From: Rugalucina vietnamica
Lineage: Eukaryota; Mollusca; Bivalvia; Lucinida; Lucinidae
DNA length: 64,000 nt
Reading direction: 5' to 3'
Assembly (NCBI GenBank): GCA_964017185.1
Contig: OZ024876.1
Location: forward strand, 28,116,278 to 28,180,277
In this document: positions 10,135-24,089 of the stretch, piece by piece
How the letters are laid out: each line of letters starts with the position of its first letter
How positions within the stretch are numbered: the stretch's first letter is position 1
Translations under genes and position numbers: made by a program
Notes under the pieces: model-generated
Told to the model about the DNA's origin: nothing
What the model saw: the letters and a program-made list of their open reading frames with translations, nothing else
Database searches by the model: none

Positions 10135-11661
10135 ATATTTATTATTTGATAGGAAATTTAAATGATCCACTACTTAATGGCATAATGGTTGTTGCTTCCG
10201 ATTTCCAAGTAAATCTATAGACTTGGCAATGGCGATGCCATATACGAGGTGCTTTATTTGCATGCGCAAGTTTAAGAGACAAATGTGTATTTGTCTCGCA
10301 ACAAAGGTCAACCTGAGTAATTTACAAGCCTGATAATACTGATATTACATCCAGTAGACACACGACTAAACAGATTACTTTCTATAACCTAATATCATAG
10401 CTGTTCTATCTATCAAAATACTGTTAGCATTGCCACGAGAAGGTTTTCAATAGATGTAGACACAAGACATTCTTTCAGGAACGGTAAGGCTAACATCAAA
10501 CTTTTTGTTAGAAGGACGATAGATTCATGTCAAACTCATGATCTTAGTTTGTTCTACAGCAACTGCAAACATTTAGAAAATCGGACAGCAGGTATTTTTA
10601 ACTATTTGACCCCATTTAGGCATGTGTCTTTGATTTAGATTTTCCTTACAAGTGTAAATTTTTGATATTGCAGTATATTTTCTAAAGGGTCACTGACGAG
10701 GGGTTCATTAACCGAAATTTCGCAATATGTCCCATACTATCTCCCTCTCATATACATGATTTCATAATGCACTATAGTGCCACAAGATGAGTCTGTCTAC
10801 ATACGGTTTGTGCATGCTCACACCACGTTCATCCAAAACGTCAAATGTTACCAGAAACGAAAACAGTTATAATGAATGGTATCTTACATGTATGTTCACT
10901 TCTCTTATGCAATTAAGCAATGATGTTTTTAAATTACTTCGGATTTCAATAAAGTTACGAGTATCATGCAGGATTTCCAGACTTCCAGAATAAATGTAAA
11001 ACGACCATGTTGCTTAAGCATTATTCTACGTCAATAAAGTACTTCGTGACATTTTCGTTCGAATGATTACTAAGTCTTTGTCAAAGAAATGAGCAATGGG
11101 GCCACGCTCCTATATCGATTAAACTGTTTTGTAATTTACAATTTAGTTTGACGTCAGTGCTCGGTGTACAGTATGGTTCTGTGTATTTTATTTCTGTAAT
11201 TGTAAATAAAATGCTTAACATATGCGGCATGAAAGAGACCGTTAAAAGCACGTGTGACTATAATTTCCACAATAGATACTGAACAAAAAAAAACCAATAA
11301 AAAAAACCGCAACAATAGGTCACCGAGGATTTTCGAGTTAAGGGTAAAACGATGATTATGTCAGGTTTGTTCTGTATGATTCCTATTTATGGGATATATG
11401 CAAAAATGATTTTCATTTCGATTACGATTGAATGAGAAATCTTTGTCGTCTTAAATAATTCAAATCTGAAAGATTTGCTATGCGCTTATGTACACTTTTT
11501 AACCTCCAAATCACTAAGAAACAATTTTAGCTGCTGCCTTTCTAAAACTGATGAAAAAGAAAAAACGTTCTACGACAAAAAAGGTCGTAGTTAAAACCAT
11601 CAGAATCCCTATATGTTTAATTGTAACGGGTCGGAATCGAATAACTCCGGAAATATATATA
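10135..11661. other. Unassigned DNA; end of A1 and block C1
   Basis: 10230-10470 is homologous to 20235-20470. 11035-11145 (block C1) matches 37655-37765, with the shared run GTCAAAGAAATGAGCAATGG. Otherwise no gene or element is recognised. Confidence 0.5.
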
Positions 11662-11787
11662 TGGAGATTTTATCATTAACGGTGCAAAATTTTATTTGTG
11701 CCTGAGCTAGCTTTCGCCTTTCGGCCGAAAGGCGAAAGCTAGCTCAGGCACAAATAAAATTTTGCACCGTTAATGATAAAATCTCCA
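11662..11787. repeat. Perfect 126-bp palindrome without spacer
   Basis: The two 63-bp arms are exact reverse complements meeting at 11724/11725 (TTTCGG|CCGAAA). Symmetry continues imperfectly for a few bases into the flanking AT repeat. No other copy was seen in the window. It could be a terminal-fold-back element or the inverted scar of one. Confidence 0.95.
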
Positions 11788-11866
11788 CATATACTTAAAG
11801 CATATCATTCAAGCATCCATTTATGGATCCGGTGCTACCGACAGGTTTGTCTGTTTGATGTACTCA

Positions 11867-13835
<1,969 letters not shown>

Positions 13836-14067
13836 TGAGCCGCTGCATGGGAAAATCAACAACCTGCATATGCGAAAACAAAGACGCAGATCATCTGTGC
13901 AGTAACAGCTGATCAGCGTCTTTGTTTTCGCTACAATGATAGTACCATCCTTCTTTTTCTTAGATCCGAAATGTCAAGCTTCTAGCCTTTTTCTGTGACT
14001 GTACAGCCCGGTTTGTGTCAAACCTGGTCAGAACTCCAAATTGTTGGGTTTCTTATGCACAGACTCA
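13836..14067 (+). mobile_element. F1 palindromic-core element
   Basis: Ends TGAGCC at 13836 and GACTCA at 14062-14067. The core at 13872-13931 has lost several bases of the right arm near the loop. The corresponding B2 site (about 40175-40185) lacks it. Confidence 0.85.
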
Positions 14068-15096
14068 ATTATATAAATGTGTGACATGTTCATATTAATG
14101 TTCATAAAACTATCACGTAATAGTTGACACAGAATCTCTAGAGACAATCAGGACAAAGTACCTATATCGACCATTTCCCGTTATTTAATTAAGGTCGTGA
14201 TTGTATCTAATCAACGATAATTGTCAAGCTGATTTAGCCAGATTCATCTGCATGTACTTCGCCGGTCCATCCGTTTCTGTTTTTCTGAATTGAGCCGGCC
14301 ATACAACCTTCAACACTAGTGATAGGCATTTGTTTATACTTTCTGGTGGCTAGTAGATGACTCGTGTTTCGTATGAAACAGTAACCGCACAGCCCATGTG
14401 CGACATTGCTTCCAGCGTGCTTCGTATAGTATCTCTAATGACGCGACATATTTTATCAAGCGATTCTTTTAGCGACAGTATAGATTAGCATGTAGTGAAC
14501 GCTAATTGTCGATTTTTGGAATGCATTAGCTCTCAATTTTGCGACCTCTATGTATCTCATTTAATTTTACTTGTCACTTTCTTAAGTTAAGCTTATTAGA
14601 TTTATTGTACGAATTTCTTTAAAACATGTTTTAGACACATATCGACAAGCGAAAATTGACTTGCATGTACTTTAAATATCAAAATGATCAAAGTGGAGTT
14701 TTAGTGGGTATTCAATACACGGACTTGTCATCCTGTCATGTACTATATTTTTGTATAGACATGCTTATGAGATGTCAAATTTCAAAATTATGATACATGT
14801 TACACAATCGTATTACTCAGAAACGTGTTTCCTTTGCAAACTTAGATAATGTCATCAAACATATTGAATATCAAATTATTGATGAAGTTATTTAAATTAA
14901 TTGCAAACCTTTGTAAATGAAGAAAGCAAATTTGCATGAGAATCAACCAACGTCATGGTTTGGGTTTTGTTCTTTAAAAAGACAAAATTAGATTTATCAT
15001 TGTTTCTGGATCATGTTCTCATAAATACCCTATCAATAAATCGACACCAGATGAAACTTCACAATACTGAATTTTGCTACCATTTCATTGGCTTTA

Positions 15097-15173
15097 TCCC
15101 ATATTTGACGAATGCATTTTCCCATTATTATCATTTGGTTGAGTCCACTTTCATTTTGAGGGACATCAGGAGT

Positions 15174-15224
<51 letters not shown>

Positions 15225-15344
15225 TTATTCCATTTTTCGATGGAATTCCTGTAAGCGAACAGAATAGCCCTAGCCCCAGATGGGACGCCGCGTTGTGTGG
15301 TATCACGTCTGGGGCTGTTCTGTTTGCCTATGTCCGATAAAGCC
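15097..15344 (+). mobile_element. F3 piggyBac-like MITE, damaged, with T tract
   Basis: Left end CCCATATTTGACGAATG follows TTTA instead of TTAA. A run of about 45 T (15174-15219) is embedded. The right end is truncated after the palindrome (CCTATGTCC). Confidence 0.8.
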
Positions 15345-16004
15345 GTTTCATTTTTGTTGATTTTTTGCCTCAAGTATAAGCCGCGGCTACGAAACAAATG
15401 AGGTGGAATACCTTTTGGAAAAAGCATTAGCAGTCGAGTGCTGACTGGTGATCTTTTCCAAACGATATCGGACTCTATGACACAAACAATGCCTGCATTT
15501 TGAAACCTATTCGAACGAAGTGTCAGCATAGTATATTTCATTCACAGTCGTCAGTTTATTTTAGTAGTGTTTTCCCCTTGACACAAGAACCAGCTGTCAG
15601 TAAATGTGTTTTACATTGACACAAGATGTCAAACGGCCGAGTCAAGATCAAGGTTGCTATTTGTGTTGCACTTGAGGCAAAAAATCAACATCTTTGTATT
15701 TTCAGTTTTCTTAGTTTATAATTATCTCAGGATTAGATTCCTGTGATAATTCTTTCAAATTTCACAATATAATAGTAGGTTATGGAAATAATTCATTACA
15801 GGAGCTTCAAAGCTGTGTTATGGACATCTTAAATGAGATCATATGCAGCCTAGATAAGTCAATGTTTCATGTTGCAGTTGATTTAATAGAATATGGTTGC
15901 ATACGAAAATGTGGAGGAAACCTTAACTGCAACTAACATTTTGTTTCTAAGGTGCCTCTTACCATGAGTCTACGGACTCTACAGTAGGCCATGCAAACTA
16001 TATT
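15345..16004 (+). other. Unassigned DNA including block D1
   Basis: 15370-15640 matches 48210-48490 (shared GCGGCTACGAA, GAGGTGGAAT, GCATTAGCAGTC) at modest identity. No frame survives in both copies, so coding origin is not supported. Confidence 0.5.
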
Positions 16005-16245
16005 TGACCGGGAGAACATGTCCGTGCAATGAATACCCCTTAAACCCCACTTCTATATATAGTAAAACTGGGGTTTGCAGGGGTATACCTAATTTTATTT
16101 TCGATCCAAAACAAAGATTGTGGGTACTCGTTAGAACCGCCTCGGCGTATGTTTTGAGCAAAAATATTAAAAATATCAAAAAAAAAATCTGGTGAAATTT
16201 TCAATTTAAAGTCACTGTATATTGCATGTGCGTGATTTCATAATG
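16005..16245 (+). mobile_element. F2 element with deleted half-palindrome
   Basis: The left part ACATGTCCGTGCAATG and the TAAACCCC...GGGGTTTG zone are intact. The right arm of the central palindrome after CCGCCTCGGCG is reduced to TATGTTTTGAGC. The 3' end is shared with A1. Confidence 0.8.
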
Positions 16246-16978
16246 GCCCGTATCAGCAGTCTGATACAATTTCTTGACAAAACATTCAGATCTATGTTTT
16301 ACTAGTCTTCAGTCTGAAAAACTATAAGACCGTTTTATCCGTGTTAATAGCAACCTGGCTTTGAACTTTCATTTTTAATATAGGGAATACAGACTCCACA
16401 TAAAAAATGACGAATTTTAAAGAAACAAGAACTCATCTCTATGAGGATAAATTCAACTTCCATTGATTCTAAACTGAATCCACTGTTCTTACTGTATTAC
16501 GGAAGTTAAATAGGACGTCACTCACAGAGAAATGCTGACATTACAGGACAAGTTCTTTATAATAAAACAGTAAGTCACGGACATAACGTTTGCTTTTTGG
16601 TGCGTTATGTGTACATAGTTTGTATTTGTGTTTTGGCATGTGTTTCTCTCAGGACTAGTATGCGTCAATGTTCGCTAAATGGAACTAAAAAGCATCTTCG
16701 TATGTGGTATCTGTTTAAATTGGGGTACAAACTCATCAATGATATTGGCGAAGTGAACCAGAGAACCAAATTCCTGTAGATACGGTTATATTGCTTCATA
16801 ATTACATGTGTACTAGGATATGTATGAAGAGTAAATTCCCAGTAGATACCTAATTCATTGTACTTAAGATAACTGAGAAATCACATTAAGCTTTTAATGG
16901 ACTGTTATGAAAGTGTTTATCTACCTAAATTTGAATTGAAAAAAAGAAGAAAAATCTATGCATTCTTCCATACAGCAT

Positions 16979-17133
16979 TTGGGCCGTCGAATAGAAAACC
17001 AACAATATGCAAAGGCGAAAAACAAAGGCGCAGATCAGCTGTGCAGTAACTGCACAGCTGATCAGCGCCTTTGGTTTTCGCTACTCGGTTAAAAAAATTT
17101 CTCTTCATCTTAAACCAGAAATTCCAAGCTTCT
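16979..17133 (+). mobile_element. F1 element, 3'-truncated
   Basis: The core at 17014-17071 is intact with TGTGCAG/CTGCACA arms as in its A1 orthologue (4787-5026). The 3' part was removed by the deletion that distinguishes A2. Confidence 0.8.
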
Positions 17134-17750
17134 AACATAAATAAGGTTCCACATAAATTACTTGATTGTCCAAGCGAAAAGCAATGATATTCGGGACGGC
17201 CGACGATGCACTGATCTGATGCTGAACCATACCCCCCCCCCCCACACACACACACACACACTCACACCTGTTGTGCAACTGCGGCTCAGTGAGCATATCA
17301 ATATGCTTAATCAGGTACCCTCGTATTAGTATCGAATATGACGGGTGTGATTGTTTAAAGCAAAATATCTCAATCTTCAAGAAAGACAGCGTTATGTTGG
17401 ACATCTAACCTATCTAGACTACTCAATCATTCAAAGAGCTTTTATTTATGATATATCATGATAGAAATAATCGAAAACAGTTTAGAACACAGACGTAATA
17501 GCATTGTCTTTCAAACCAAAAGATTAAACAGATTTGGCAGAAACGTCTTTCGAATATTTGTTGATGAGCAATGCCTTACCAAACTGCCGACATAGTTAAT
17601 TTGTGGAAAGGCATAGATTATATATGAGTGTTAGAATGACACTTGTCGTAATATGTGTTGTATTTTCTGACGCTAGGGTTAAATACACATCGTTGGCATT
17701 GTAACAGTTGTACATGATAGAGATCCAATTTTGTTGATGTTGTTGTCGTC

Positions 17751-17781
<31 letters not shown>

Positions 17782-19037
17782 TTCGAGTCGCAAAATGCAG
17801 GCTCCCTAATGACGCAGCTCTATGACATTTAAAGGTACATTGTAATCTAAAATTGATTTTACTTGGGTAAAGTTTGGTAGTTCATTTTTTCTGGAAATTT
17901 GATTGTAAATAATGATGGTCTGCTTTAAAATTGATCTTAACCACACGTTAACAAAGAAAATAAACTTGCCTAACAGAATTAAAGAATGATGATAATCTAA
18001 AAGCGGAATGGATGTTATAGCCAGACCTTACGAAAATTTGCTAGATTCTATGGGGGTTCGGCAGCCCGGTCATGATAAGTGTACACTTTAAAGACTTAAG
18101 CTCCTTCAGGAGCTTTATTGGTACCAATGGTCCCAAATGGTGCAATATGGTCCAGAGATTAAAGGACTTGTCATAATGAGGTGATTGCCTAATCTCTGCA
18201 GGGGGAAATATAGGCTCATAAAGGATAATACTTGTGATCCACTGTTTATTAGTTATATGATCCCTGATAACCTATGCAATAAAACTACCTCCCTCTGCAA
18301 TCAGTATTGATTATACCTGTTTGTGCCCCTACTACCTGTATTCAGAGTCAATGTAATGCCACCAGGTTACCAAGTGTCCTTTCCTTTATCATTGTTCAGC
18401 TTATGACCCTCAATAGACAGGGGAATATGTAACTTAGCTGTCAAAGTAGAGGCGACCGTATGCGCGAATACAACAATCTTTATAGCATACATACATAGTA
18501 AAGGCCTTAGACAATCGAATTTTTAACGACTAGGCTTGTCTTTATCTAAGATAAATACATTTTCTTCCTTTTGTAATAAAACATTTCTGTTCGATACTCA
18601 TGTTGCCATGGCCAGAACCTGCCAGAATTCTCGTCTGCTACTGGACAGGGTGGTAATTGCCTGATAGTTTCGTCTGTAAACTTTCTTAAGTTCGTCTGCA
18701 GAGCAACACTGCGGTAGATCACTCCGATAAGAATTATAACCAGTCAGCAAGTTGTTAATCTGTAATAAAAATCATAGTTGTGTAATCTTTTCATAGACAT
18801 TTCTGAGAATTTCTGACAACCATTACAAATCCAACAAGATTATAAATGAAGAACAACGAGTAACAGGCTCACTTAACAATTTGCACCGCGATTTACCGTA
18901 ATTTAATAAATCTAAATTCATTGAAATGCGTAGACTAGCAAACGTCCAAGAAATAAAAAAAAATAATACCAAGTATGAAAACATTTAGCTTACTGATAAC
19001 AAAAATTTTCTAAGATTTTAGCAGGGTGTATCTATTA
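17134..19037. other. Non-repetitive part of A2
   Basis: A C/CA tract lies at 17232-17262 and (TTG)n at 17731-17781, both shorter than in A1. There is no gene. Similarity to A1 holds to about 18840. Confidence 0.6.
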
Positions 19038-19702
19038 CCCTGTTTAGACTAGAGTTTTAAATCGAATCGAATCCGAATTCGCTTCGAATTAACTGTTTAC
19101 ATTAGAAGTTCTAATTCGAATTAAAAAACTAATTCGAAGTAAACTAATCCAGCTTAGCACCTTGGATCGAAACCGAATTAACTTTTACTTCGGTGTTAAA
19201 GTCATGTCTAAACAGTTAACCGAAGCGAATTCGCATTAAATGTTATTTTTATACTGACCTTTCGCATGTTGGGGTTATGTTTACATTTACACATGCTTCT
19301 TTTCCCGCGAAATATTCTGAGTCAACACAACAGATAAAAATGGCGAAAATGGCTGTAGCAAAGGACAGTGACAGGGGATTAACCTGGACTCACGATGAGA
19401 CGCGGGCCCTAATACGGATATGGGCGGATAGCGAGATGCAAAAGGACTTTGAGACTTGTAGAAGAAATGCTTCCATTTATGAAAAGCTAGCGACATGGCT
19501 CAGGAACAGTGGGTTTGAGCGCATAAAAATAATGGGTTTTCCAGAACCGGATTTGTATTCTTTGGGAACTTATATTGCTTCAGTTTTAACGGAGAATTTC
19601 AGATGTGTCTAAACAGACAAGTGGATTCGATCCGGATTACCTTACAGCGACGTAACTTGCATCGAATCGAAAACGGTTTGGTTCGTTTTAGTGTAAACAG
19701 GG
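19038..19702 (+). mobile_element. DNA transposon carrying a Myb/SANT-like reading frame
   Basis: Inverted ends CCCTGTTTAGACTA (19038) and TAGTGTAAACAGGG (to 19702) are flanked by TA at 19036-19037 and 19703-19704. Versions of the terminal motif recur inside (CTGTTTACA near 19090, GTCTAAACAG near 19207 and 19605), as do TCGAATTCG-rich stretches. The 665-bp element has no transposase but holds the frame described at 19277-19612. Confidence 0.75.
19277..19612 (+). CDS. Myb/SANT-like DNA-binding domain frame inside a transposon
   Basis: The 111-residue frame contains LTWTHDETRALIRIWADSEM followed by KDFETCRRNASIYEKLATWL and RNSGFERI. The spaced W...W, the CRRN motif and the GFER turn match Myb/SANT-like domains (Myb_DNA-bind_4 type). 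Such domains are known in trihelix-like proteins and in the second protein of PIF/Harbinger transposons. The more likely start is the Met at 19339, preceded by AAAA and giving MAKMAVAKD. After GFERI the sequence no longer looks like the domain, so it is either a captured exon or a 3'-decayed gene. Function would be DNA binding, possibly to the element ends; this is inference. Expression is unknown. Confidence 0.5.
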   Translation: MFTFTHASFPAKYSESTQQIKMAKMAVAKDSDRGLTWTHDETRALIRIWADSEMQKDFETCRRNASIYEKLATWLRNSGFERIKIMGFPEPDLYSLGTYIASVLTENFRCV

Positions 19703-19923
19703 TATATGAGATTCAACATCTGACTGTGCTACAGTAGTGGGTTAACTTTATCTCTGAGACTGATGCCAGTCTATGTGTTGCGCTACAATATACATAGATT
19801 CTACCTGCTCTGATTTTCATTTCATACTTTATGTTTGCATATAAGAAGTTGTAACAACTTCATCAATCGGCCGACAAAAACTTGCTCCAATATTTACTGA
19901 CAATTGAATTCAATTTCGATATT

Positions 19924-20132
19924 TGAGCCGACTCATGAGAAAACCATTAATCTGCAGATGCAAAACCGAATGCGCAGATCAGCTTCGAAGTAACTGCGAA
20001 GCTGATCAAAGCCTTTGTTTTCGCTACATGGATAGTACAATTCCTCTTCTTTTAACTTCCATAATATCCGGTCTCTAGCCATCAGCTCTGTTTGTGTCGC
20101 CCACCAATGTGGTTTTCTCACGAGACGTTTCA
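19924..20132 (+). mobile_element. F1 palindromic-core element
   Basis: Ends TGAGCC (19924) and a decayed TTTCA (20132). The core at 19960-20025 has arms TTCGAAG/CTGCGAA, with a mismatch introduced in the left arm. Confidence 0.8.
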
Positions 20133-20470
20133 ATTTGTACTCAATCATTCCACAACTTTATGACATAGCGGTTATTATCTCCAATTTATATTTACGAGGA
20201 AAAGAAACGAAAAGACAGCAACAGCGACGTCGCACATATAAGGCGCTTAATATGCTTAATATGCATGCGGAACTTTAAGAGACAGATATTCATTTGTCGT
20301 CGCAGCAAAGGTCAAACTGAGTAATTTACAAGCCTGATAATACTGATATTACATCCAGTAGACACACGGCTAAACAGATTGCTTTGTGTAACCTAATATC
20401 CTTGTTGTTCTATCTATTAATTAAGCTTTCCAACGAGAAAGTTCTCAATCAGTGTAGACTAGCGATGTCA

Positions 20471-20749
20471 ACCGGAGTCAGAACGTTCGGACTTCTGATC
20501 CAGTACCGAAGTTCGGATCCGATTTTCCGAAAAGGAAGGTTGGCTGAAAATCAAAATGGTTAATATTTAGGAACATTTCCATTTATAGGATAAACGCGAT
20601 GACAAAATTACACAATTATATCGGTGCCATGTCTTGGTGAGTAAGTACCTGAAGGCTCACAGACTCGCTCCTTAAGATAGTCTATTAAACTAGTCAATCA
20701 TAATTGTCTAAAAATGTTCTCGGCATGTGCCATACACCATTACACCTAA
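20471..20749. other. Unassigned DNA after A2
   Basis: A GTTCGGA-rich stretch (20485-20530) contains a short imperfect palindrome. Nothing else is recognised. Confidence 0.4.
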
Positions 20750-21140
20750 TGTTACGTCTACACTGGGCCACGTTCTCCGTCCTTACCACGTCCTAAACAA
20801 TTAAGAACGTGACGAGGACGGGGTCAAAATGAAACAATTTCTGGTTTGTAAGTTCACATTACGTCCTCACTACGTCCCCACCACGTCCTTACTACGTCTC
20901 CACCACGTCCTTACTACGTCCTTCACGTTTCCACTAACCCCACACCAAGCTCATCCCGTTTACACTACGTCTTTACTACGTCCTCACGAAGACCATGCAG
21001 TTCACGCCACGCGCGTACTACGTTTTCAGCACGTTCTGTCTGTTTATGTTAATATAAGTGTGCTCAGTTGAAGAACGAGTACTGAAACTCCATCATCAAC
21101 GCTGCTAATAATCTGTTGTAATGTCCATAGTGAAGCCTTT

Positions 21141-21211
<71 letters not shown>

Positions 21212-21925
21212 TTTTCATAGATCATAGCTAGGGACGCACCCAGAAATATCTCACCCTACATTGCGAGTGCACCGAGTAAGTTTTGGTGTTATTGAAGGAG
21301 AGAGAATTGCAAGAGTATTTCTGCGTTCATTTTCTTTATTTCAACTGAACTCAACTCAATTTATTTGCAAAGCATATAACATTTAACATTTCAAAATGGT
21401 TGACGCGAAAGCTATTGCTTGAGGGAACGAGTCAACTAAAACAAAATTAATAAAAACGGGGAGGACGTGATAAAAACCTGATGCGAACGTGGTAAGAACC
21501 TACAGAGGACGTGTTGGGAACCGCCGGGACGTGATTAGAACGCAGTTAAGTCTTCTAGGACGTGGTATGGACGTACGAGAAGCTGGTAGGATCTTATCGA
21601 GAACCTGATGGACACAGCGCGGACGTAGTGAAGACGTAGTGAGGTCTTGGTGGTCTGCAAAAAGGTTCGTATACCACGTCCATGAAGACCTTACTAAATT
21701 TGCACTAGGTTCTTACTACGTCCTTACCACGTCCTTACTACGTCCTTATTGCGTTCTAATTCCACCCCGTTCTCGCCACGTTTCTTTTGAGCATGTTCAA
21801 AATTTGACCTTCACGTCCATCAAGACCTCGCTACGTCCTTACTACGTTCCTTCCACGTCCAACAAGACAACTTTTAAGCACGTAGTAAGGACGTGGTGGG
21901 AACGTGGTCCGGTGTAGACGTAACA
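20750..21925. mobile_element. Non-autonomous element built of CGTCC(T/A)TAC repeats
   Basis: Inverted ends TGTTACGTCTACAC (20750) and GTGTAGACGTAACA (to 21925) continue for about 45 bp as GGNCCACGTTC and similar. The subterminal 300 bp on each side are dense arrays of CGTCCTTACTA / CGTCCTTACCA-type 10-12 bp units, with the two sides in partly opposite orientation (GGACGTGGTA). The centre has (ATC)n at 21141-21209. No transposase is present. Frames at 20829-21071 and 21639-21917 are translations of the repeat. No clear target duplication was found. Confidence 0.75.
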
Positions 21926-21989
21926 ATAGGACTGATAAACTTTAAGATGTTTTTATAATTTTGTAAATGCATTTTTCATTTTATGCGTA

Positions 21990-22201
21990 TGAATGGCTCT
22001 TACGTTTTACTTGATGTACATTTTTGGGTTTGGGTGGCTGTGTGGCCACCTATTGGGAAATAGCTGCTTACTCGTTTTACGATATGTTTCTTAGTATACG
22101 TAAGTACCTAATTGTCAATTTAGTTTTCCCACCTCGATTTTTGTAGTGGGATTTCTCTCTGATTGTGCCATTTCCTGATCATTGCCTACTTGTACCTTTT
22201 T
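21990..22201 (+). mobile_element. SA retroposon, 5'-truncated
   Basis: Matches SA from the GTGGCCACCTATTGGG block to the 3' end GCCTACTTGTACCTTTTT. Confidence 0.8.
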
Positions 22202-23547
22202 ACCTGACAGATTTCAAATGGGCAGATTTTGAAACTGATCTTGTATGTATGGAATAAATAGAATACCTTAGATTTTCTATGATGAGACTAAATTAAATTT
22301 GTTTGCTGATGTCCCGGTTTTGACAAAATGCGTACCGAATGAGTGAATGGTCATGAATTGTTTTAATAACGACATAAATGTTGCATTTTGCATTTTTATA
22401 GATAGCTTTGATCCTGAGCACATCGTCATGTCAACGTCTCTCCAGTCTGTCGTTTAAAATAACATTTAAGAATGTACATTGTGAAAATAAAATTAAATTT
22501 CCCCGTTTGCATGACGTTTCGTTTGTCTTGTTCGTGAAAGCAAAGTGCTAAGTTCAGTACTCTTGATTACGAATGCTCCTTACAGGCAACACTCAACACT
22601 CGATGAATATACATGTCAATGTAATATGTACGGCCCGATATCACGGGGACCCAACTGTTAATCGTGATTATTGATGCGACGTGGAATCTTAATGCATGCT
22701 ATTATGAAGTTTCGTATGCGTCGTCGAGATCGTTACGAATGCGACTTTCCACATCCTCTGCCCTTGGACGGTAAGTACCACATATTTTGCTTGCGTGAAA
22801 ATAAACAAAGCCGAGTTTACAAAATCGGCGTCCACTATGACCTGCAAAATTCTTCAATCTATGTTCCCACTTGAAGCCAATTGGATTGTGTTTTTCAGCT
22901 AATGGTTTATAAAGTTGACCGGTATATACAAAGGAGACACGGGAACTCATTACATTCTTAAAGTCTTTTTTTTTTTACTTTGTCTTGGTCGTAGACTAAG
23001 ACGTATCACACAGTCCTGTGGGTGTGTTTATTGAAATATATGTCCAATCGGCTTCGTAAATGCACATTTATCTACTGAGCGTGAAAAACAGTAGGATAAG
23101 CATATTTTGTATGCATCGAGGACGTTAGAATTTGATATGCATTTTCTTCAATTAATGTTTTCTAGATACATGTTAAAAGGGGTCAACCATGGTTTTTATA
23201 ATGTATTAACATTTGCAGAGGTGGAGAAAGTAGAGCCCGATCGCTAGCTTATCCGCTTTTTCGTCTTCTTCATCATTCTTTTTTCAAATAATATTGACCA
23301 GACTATTGCTCTACCAGGGGTTTAGGGGGCGGCAAATGAGAAGGGCCTTTTATTTTCTGGGAGTGGGGGAGCATTAAAATATTTCAAGGGTACTGGGGAG
23401 CAAGCAAAATTGTTTTTGGGTTTCATGGAGAAGGGATTTTGGGGAAAACATTTTACGGAGCTGAAGCCATTTGTTTTTCAGGGAGCAGGGAGTTTTGTAG
23501 GGGATCCACCTTGCGTCAAAGCCATCGCCTCCCGTAAACCTTCATTA
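22202..23547. other. Unassigned DNA
   Basis: Frames of 60-80 codons near 22671-22950 match nothing I recognise and overlap on opposite strands. 23320-23520 is a G-rich stretch. No element end is seen. Confidence 0.4.
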
Positions 23548-23685
23548 AGACGCCGTTCTAACGAGTACCCGAAATCTATCTTTTGGAGCGAAAATAAGAA
23601 AATAGGTATACCCCTGCATACCCTTTTTTGCTATACAAAAGTGGGGTTCGGGGGGTATACATAACATGGACATGTTATCCTGATG
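23548..23685 (-). mobile_element. F2 element, 5' half in minus orientation
   Basis: It starts in the palindrome (CGTTCTAACGAGTACCC), continues through ATACCCCTGCATACCC and ends CATGTTATCCTGATG. Confidence 0.8.
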
Positions 23686-23949
23686 TACAGTTTGTTAGAT
23701 AGATGATTTCAGGATGATGACCCTGACCAATCAAAAGTCGACGTCAAAATAAAACTATGGCGTTATCGGGAGTTCAAAAAAGGAACGAAAAGGGCAGTCG
23801 TCTGTGCCAACAAATGTTAATGAATAAACATTTAACAACTCTTTTACTCAAAGGTCTTAACTAACGCGAGCAATAAGTCTGTTCAAAACAAGTGAAACGT
23901 CGTAAAATTACATAAAGAAAACAATGATTTCTTCCTCTGTATTAATTAA

Positions 23950-24089
23950 CATATTTGCTCAAAACATTGACTGTGTGTGCACGTTAGAACCGCCTTTTTG
24001 CAGCAAAAACAAGAAATATAGATATACCCCTGGATACTCCAGTTTTGCCATATAAAAGTAGGGTATCGCACGCTCATGTTTTCCTGATG
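23950..24089 (-). mobile_element. F2 element with collapsed palindrome
   Basis: TTTGCTCAAAACATTGACTG is followed by GTTAGAACCGCC and then directly AGCAAAAACAAG, so most of one palindrome arm is deleted. The end is CATGTTTTCCTGATG. Confidence 0.75.

Larger units (their letters stand above)
1860..10470 (+). repeat. Segmental duplication A, copy A1
   Basis: Stretches of this interval align collinearly with 16200-20470: 1860-1918, 2283-2754, 4436-5426, 8033-8274, 8496-9890 and 10230-10470. Homology runs through non-repetitive DNA, so it is a true duplication and not shared transposons. A1 is larger because SA (1919-2282), mariner (2755-4433), HT (5427-8032) and F3 (8275-8495, 9895-10130) inserted after or beside the duplication. 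A2 has empty or differently occupied sites at these points. A2 also lacks about 130 bp (2490-2630) and about 170 bp (4945-5115) present here. Confidence 0.85.
16200..20470 (+). repeat. Segmental duplication A, copy A2
   Basis: Homologous to 1860-10470. It preserves empty sites for SA (about 16258), mariner (TA near 16614), HT (about 17441) and F3 (TTAA near 17681). It has its own insertions: the SANT-bearing DNA element at 19038-19702 and an F1 copy at 19924-20132. No gene is seen in the shared sequence. Confidence 0.85.

Noticed and set aside
20829..21917. Frames rich in TTSLLRPH / YYVLTTS repeats
   Set aside because: They are translations of the CGTCCTTACTA repeat arrays; amino-acid periodicity follows the DNA repeat.
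22671..22950. Short opposing frames as a gene
   Set aside because: Overlap on both strands, no motif, no splice-like structure that I can support.
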